Source: Planctomycetota bacterium
GTDB lineage: Bacteria; Planctomycetota; Planctomycetia; Pirellulales; Pirellulaceae
Length of the DNA: 15,449 nucleotides
Assembly: GCA_023430365.1 (NCBI GenBank)
Contig: JAEZAS010000482.1
Coordinates: 1-15,449, forward strand
Direction: 5' to 3'
Positions 13,015-15,449 of the stretch are shown here, in pieces; the stretch's first letter is position 1, and every line of letters starts with the position of its first letter. The notes below the pieces were generated by a model. The model saw only the letters and a list, made by a program, of their open reading frames with translations. It was not told where the DNA came from and ran no database searches. The position numbers and the translations under genes are program-made.

Positions 13015-15378
13015 TTATGGCTTTTCAATCGGCGGTGGAAGTGCAGCAGCGGCAGCAATTTCCGCCGTGAGCTTCCGGATGTTGAAGTTACTCGACTGGA
13101 ACGTTTGGCAAAGTTCGGGAGATTGCTGCTCGCTGTAGGCCCGAATCGGCTGTTTCACCATGTAATGGAATAGCTGTTCGACAAAGGCGGTGTGCGTTTC
13201 CTCGCTGGAAGCGAGAAAGTTTGCCAGGTCCCGAACATCGTTAAAGGTTTTCTGTTCGCCCGAACGGGTGAGATAGCCCCCGCTCACGTCGACCGGCTTC
13301 CCTTTTTCGAGCTCGCGGAATCGGCCCACAGCGTCGAAGTTTTCGAGCGTGAAACCGAGCGGGTTGATCATGTCGTGGCACGACATGCACGACTCGCTCT
13401 TGGTTTGCAGGGCGACGCGCTCGCGCGTCGTCAGGTCGGCATGCGCGTCGGCAGCCAGGGGCGAAACCGCTTCCGGCGGTGGACGCAGCACCCGGCCGAG
13501 CAGGCTCCGCGAAATGAACACGCCGCGGTGGATCGGCGAGCTCTCGCCCGTGTAGGCGAAGCTCGACAACAAGTACGGGTGCGTCAGGATGCCTGCCCGC
13601 CGTCCGCCATCGAGCGGCGCTGGGACGAACTTTGCCCCTTCGGGAGCTTCCGTCCCATAGAACTTCGCCAGCCGCGCGTTGATCGGAAACGTGTCGGCCA
13701 GCAGCAACTGCCGGAAGTCGGACGAATCGCTCCAGACAATATTGTTGATGAAGATTTCGACCGAGGCGCGCAGGTCGGAAGCGATTTGCTCGTCGAAGTC
13801 GGGGAATTGGGAAGTGTCCTTCGCCAGATCGGGGATGTGGTCGATCTTCATCCAGCGGAGGAAGAACTCGAAGAGCTTGGCCCGCGAGCGCATGTCGCCG
13901 AGCATCCGCTCCGCTTGCTTGCGGGTCTGTTCACGGTTGGACAGTTGGTTGTTCTTCGCCGCGTCGAGCAATTGCTGATCGGGAATCGAATCCCACATCG
14001 CAAACGATAACCGCGAGGCGACGTCGTAAGGGTCTGCCGACGAGGAGCCAAACTCGCGATACAGGAACCGCGGGGACTTGAGCGTCAACAGGACCGCGCG
14101 CTTCACGGCCAGTTCCGGATCCTCGACCTCATTGAACTGGCGATCGACGTACAACTGCTTCTCTTCGTCGCTGAGCGGCCGGCGGAAGGCCCGTTCGGCA
14201 AACTTGTGACAGAATGCCCGCAGTTTTTCCTTCCGATCCCCCGCTTTCGGATCGACACCCGCAAGTTCGCGGAGCTTGCTGACCACAAAGGCGGCCGTTT
14301 CGATGGCGCCGTCGGTCGTCGCCGCGTGCCAGGCCTTCGAGATCGAAGTTCCGCGCTCGTAGCCCATGCTGCGATCGTCCGGCGGGAAGGCGGCCGTCAC
14401 GACGAACAGCTCGTTGGCCCGCTGCGGCGAGAGGGTGCGCTCCGGCACCGCTTCGAGCGGGCGATGCGGCAGCTTCCAGAGCAGCGAGATCATCGCCGGG
14501 CGGACCGGTGGCTGTTTTTTCTTGTCCTTTGAGTCGTCGACCCCTTGCTTGCCCTTCGAAAATTCGAGCTTCAGGGGATAGGCCCGGCCGGCGAGCAGGC
14601 GAATCGTGCCGCGATACTCGGTGTCGTTGCCCGACTTGACCCAGGCGTCGATCAAGGGCGTCCGATTGTCGTTCACCCACAGCCGCGCAGCATGCTCGGT
14701 ACGGACGACGAATTCGTAGTCGGCCGATTCGGGGGCGATGATCGAACCTTCCCAGCGGATCGAGAACTCGGCGGGATCGAGCTCTTCGTGGGGCGCCGCC
14801 TCTCCGAACTGGAAGTCGACGTTCGGATCGACGCGCTCGAGCACCCGGCCGTCGCGACGGAACCGGCGGGCCTTGTAGTACTCGGCCTTGAGACCTCGCT
14901 CATCGTTGAGGTTCGTTGCTCCGCCCCGGAAGCTGGCGAGCAGGTCGGTGACGGCGTTCTGGTACTGGCGAACCGTCAGGCGAGACAGTTCGATGCGGGC
15001 CGGCTTCAGGCGGGCCTGGGCGGTCGGGGAATAGAACGACTCGTGGATGTAGGCGGCGACCGCCTTGGCGTCTTCTCCCATGACGCTCCCCGGATCGTCC
15101 TCGGGCATCGTTTTTTCGATCAGGGCCGTCAGCTGCATGATCGACTTGTCGCCGATCAGCGGAATCGGGTGATTGTCGGGCGTTCCCTCACCGGCGGGGC
15201 CGTGGCACGAGGCGCATTTCGCCGTATAGATTGCGGCGCCGGGGGATAGGGCAGTTTCAGGTGTTGCGGCCGACGTGTCCGACGGCGGAGCCGTCGGCTT
15301 GGGGTCTTCGGCAAAGAGGGGGCTCGTCAGCAGCAGGCTGAGGAGGGCGAGCACGGTGATCGAGGCCAATCGCTTCAT
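13015..15378 (-). CDS. Exported DUF1592 multidomain protein with c-type cytochrome motif and PA14 domain
   Basis: The protein has 787 residues. Residues 1-23 form a Sec signal peptide (ALLSLLLTSPLFAE), then a Pro/Ala/Thr-rich linker. A cytochrome c-like domain (about 44-116) has CASCH (55-59) and a likely axial Met in TMPEDDP (Met91). DUF1587 follows (about 128-150, ELSRLTVRQYQNAVTDLLAS). A PA14-like carbohydrate-binding domain is inserted at about 162-300 (GLKAEYYKARRF, IRWEGSIIAPESADYEFVV). Next come DUF1595 (about 385-440, FAERAFRRPLSDEE), DUF1592 (about 446-575, YDVASRLSFAMWDSIPD), DUF1588 (about 585-690) with a second CxxCH (CMSCH, 664-668) in the family context INPLGFTLENFD, and DUF1585 (about 697-775). 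It probably carries haem outside the cytoplasm; substrate and reaction are unknown. The ATG begins the signal peptide; upstream GGTAAGTG is only a weak ribosome-binding site. It is the promoter-proximal partner of the DUF1552 gene. Confidence 0.95.
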   Translation of the reverse strand: MKRLASITVLALLSLLLTSPLFAEDPKPTAPPSDTSAATPETALSPGAAIYTAKCASCHGPAGEGTPDNHPIPLIGDKSIMQLTALIEKTMPEDDPGSVMGEDAKAVAAYIHESFYSPTAQARLKPARIELSRLTVRQYQNAVTDLLASFRGGATNLNDERGLKAEYYKARRFRRDGRVLERVDPNVDFQFGEAAPHEELDPAEFSIRWEGSIIAPESADYEFVVRTEHAARLWVNDNRTPLIDAWVKSGNDTEYRGTIRLLAGRAYPLKLEFSKGKQGVDDSKDKKKQPPVRPAMISLLWKLPHRPLEAVPERTLSPQRANELFVVTAAFPPDDRSMGYERGTSISKAWHAATTDGAIETAAFVVSKLRELAGVDPKAGDRKEKLRAFCHKFAERAFRRPLSDEEKQLYVDRQFNEVEDPELAVKRAVLLTLKSPRFLYREFGSSSADPYDVASRLSFAMWDSIPDQQLLDAAKNNQLSNREQTRKQAERMLGDMRSRAKLFEFFLRWMKIDHIPDLAKDTSQFPDFDEQIASDLRASVEIFINNIVWSDSSDFRQLLLADTFPINARLAKFYGTEAPEGAKFVPAPLDGGRRAGILTHPYLLSSFAYTGESSPIHRGVFISRSLLGRVLRPPPEAVSPLAADAHADLTTRERVALQTKSESCMSCHDMINPLGFTLENFDAVGRFRELEKGKPVDVSGGYLTRSGEQKTFNDVRDLANFLASSEETHTAFVEQLFHYMVKQPIRAYSEQQSPELCQTFQSSNFNIRKLTAEIAAAAALPPPIEKP

Positions 15379-15449
15379 ATCACTTACCGGAGCGGCGTGT
15401 CGGCGGGGGCCGACACAGCAGGCTCAATCGAGGCGGGAAAGGTGGAGGG

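Noticed and set aside
11690..13138. Open frame of 482 codons on the plus strand opposite the DUF1552 gene
   Set aside because: Antisense of a recognised gene; composition (Leu/Val/Ala/Asp/His runs) is typical of a shadow frame, and it crosses the DUF1552 start and enters the DUF1592 gene.

Overview
The window is GC-rich and looks like a chromosomal segment of a planctomycete (Planctomycetota, most likely order Pirellulales or a relative). This rests on protein content: a DUF1592-type multidomain protein with an N-terminal c-type cytochrome motif and a PA14 insert, next to a Tat-exported DUF1552 protein, plus secreted metallophosphoesterases, an SMP-30/gluconolactonase protein and a WD40 lipoprotein. 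Nearly every product has an export signal (Sec, Tat or lipoprotein). The exact genus cannot be read from the sequence alone.

Layout. 2-622 (+): 3' end of a secreted-looking beta-sandwich protein. 698-1843 (+): Sec-exported purple-acid-phosphatase-like protein with several catalytic metal ligands replaced. 5742 down to 1868 (-): four co-directional genes, namely an intact Tat-exported PAP-like metallophosphoesterase, deoC, a TPM-domain membrane protein with a Gly-Asp tail, and a small FtsH/M41-like HExxH protein whose TTG start overlaps the TPM stop codon. 5743-7313: about 1.5 kb without a credible gene, holding repeats. 7314-9047 (+): secreted fusion of an alpha/beta-hydrolase esterase and an SMP-30/gluconolactonase propeller. 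9048-9580: more repeats. 9581-11608 (+): lipoprotein with a helical repeat region and a WD40-type propeller. 15378 down to 11627 (-): DUF1592 cytochrome protein followed by the DUF1552 protein, probably one operon, convergent with the lipoprotein gene.

The genes suggest cell-envelope and periplasmic catabolism: phosphate-ester and sugar-lactone or ester hydrolysis, deoxyribose-phosphate breakdown in the cytoplasm, and the planctomycete-typical exported DUF1592/DUF1552 pair of unknown function. The TPM/M41 pair looks like an envelope quality-control unit.

The most unusual non-coding content is a family of short dispersed repeats flanking the esterase-lactonase gene. There are three kinds: a small hairpin with a constant GCCA loop and a co-varying stem pair (A), a GC-rich 9-bp-stem hairpin (B), and a roughly 120-140 nt foldback element (C). 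A and B occur in both orientations, and an A-B block of about 180 bp is duplicated in direct orientation. No transposase or RAYT gene is present in the window.
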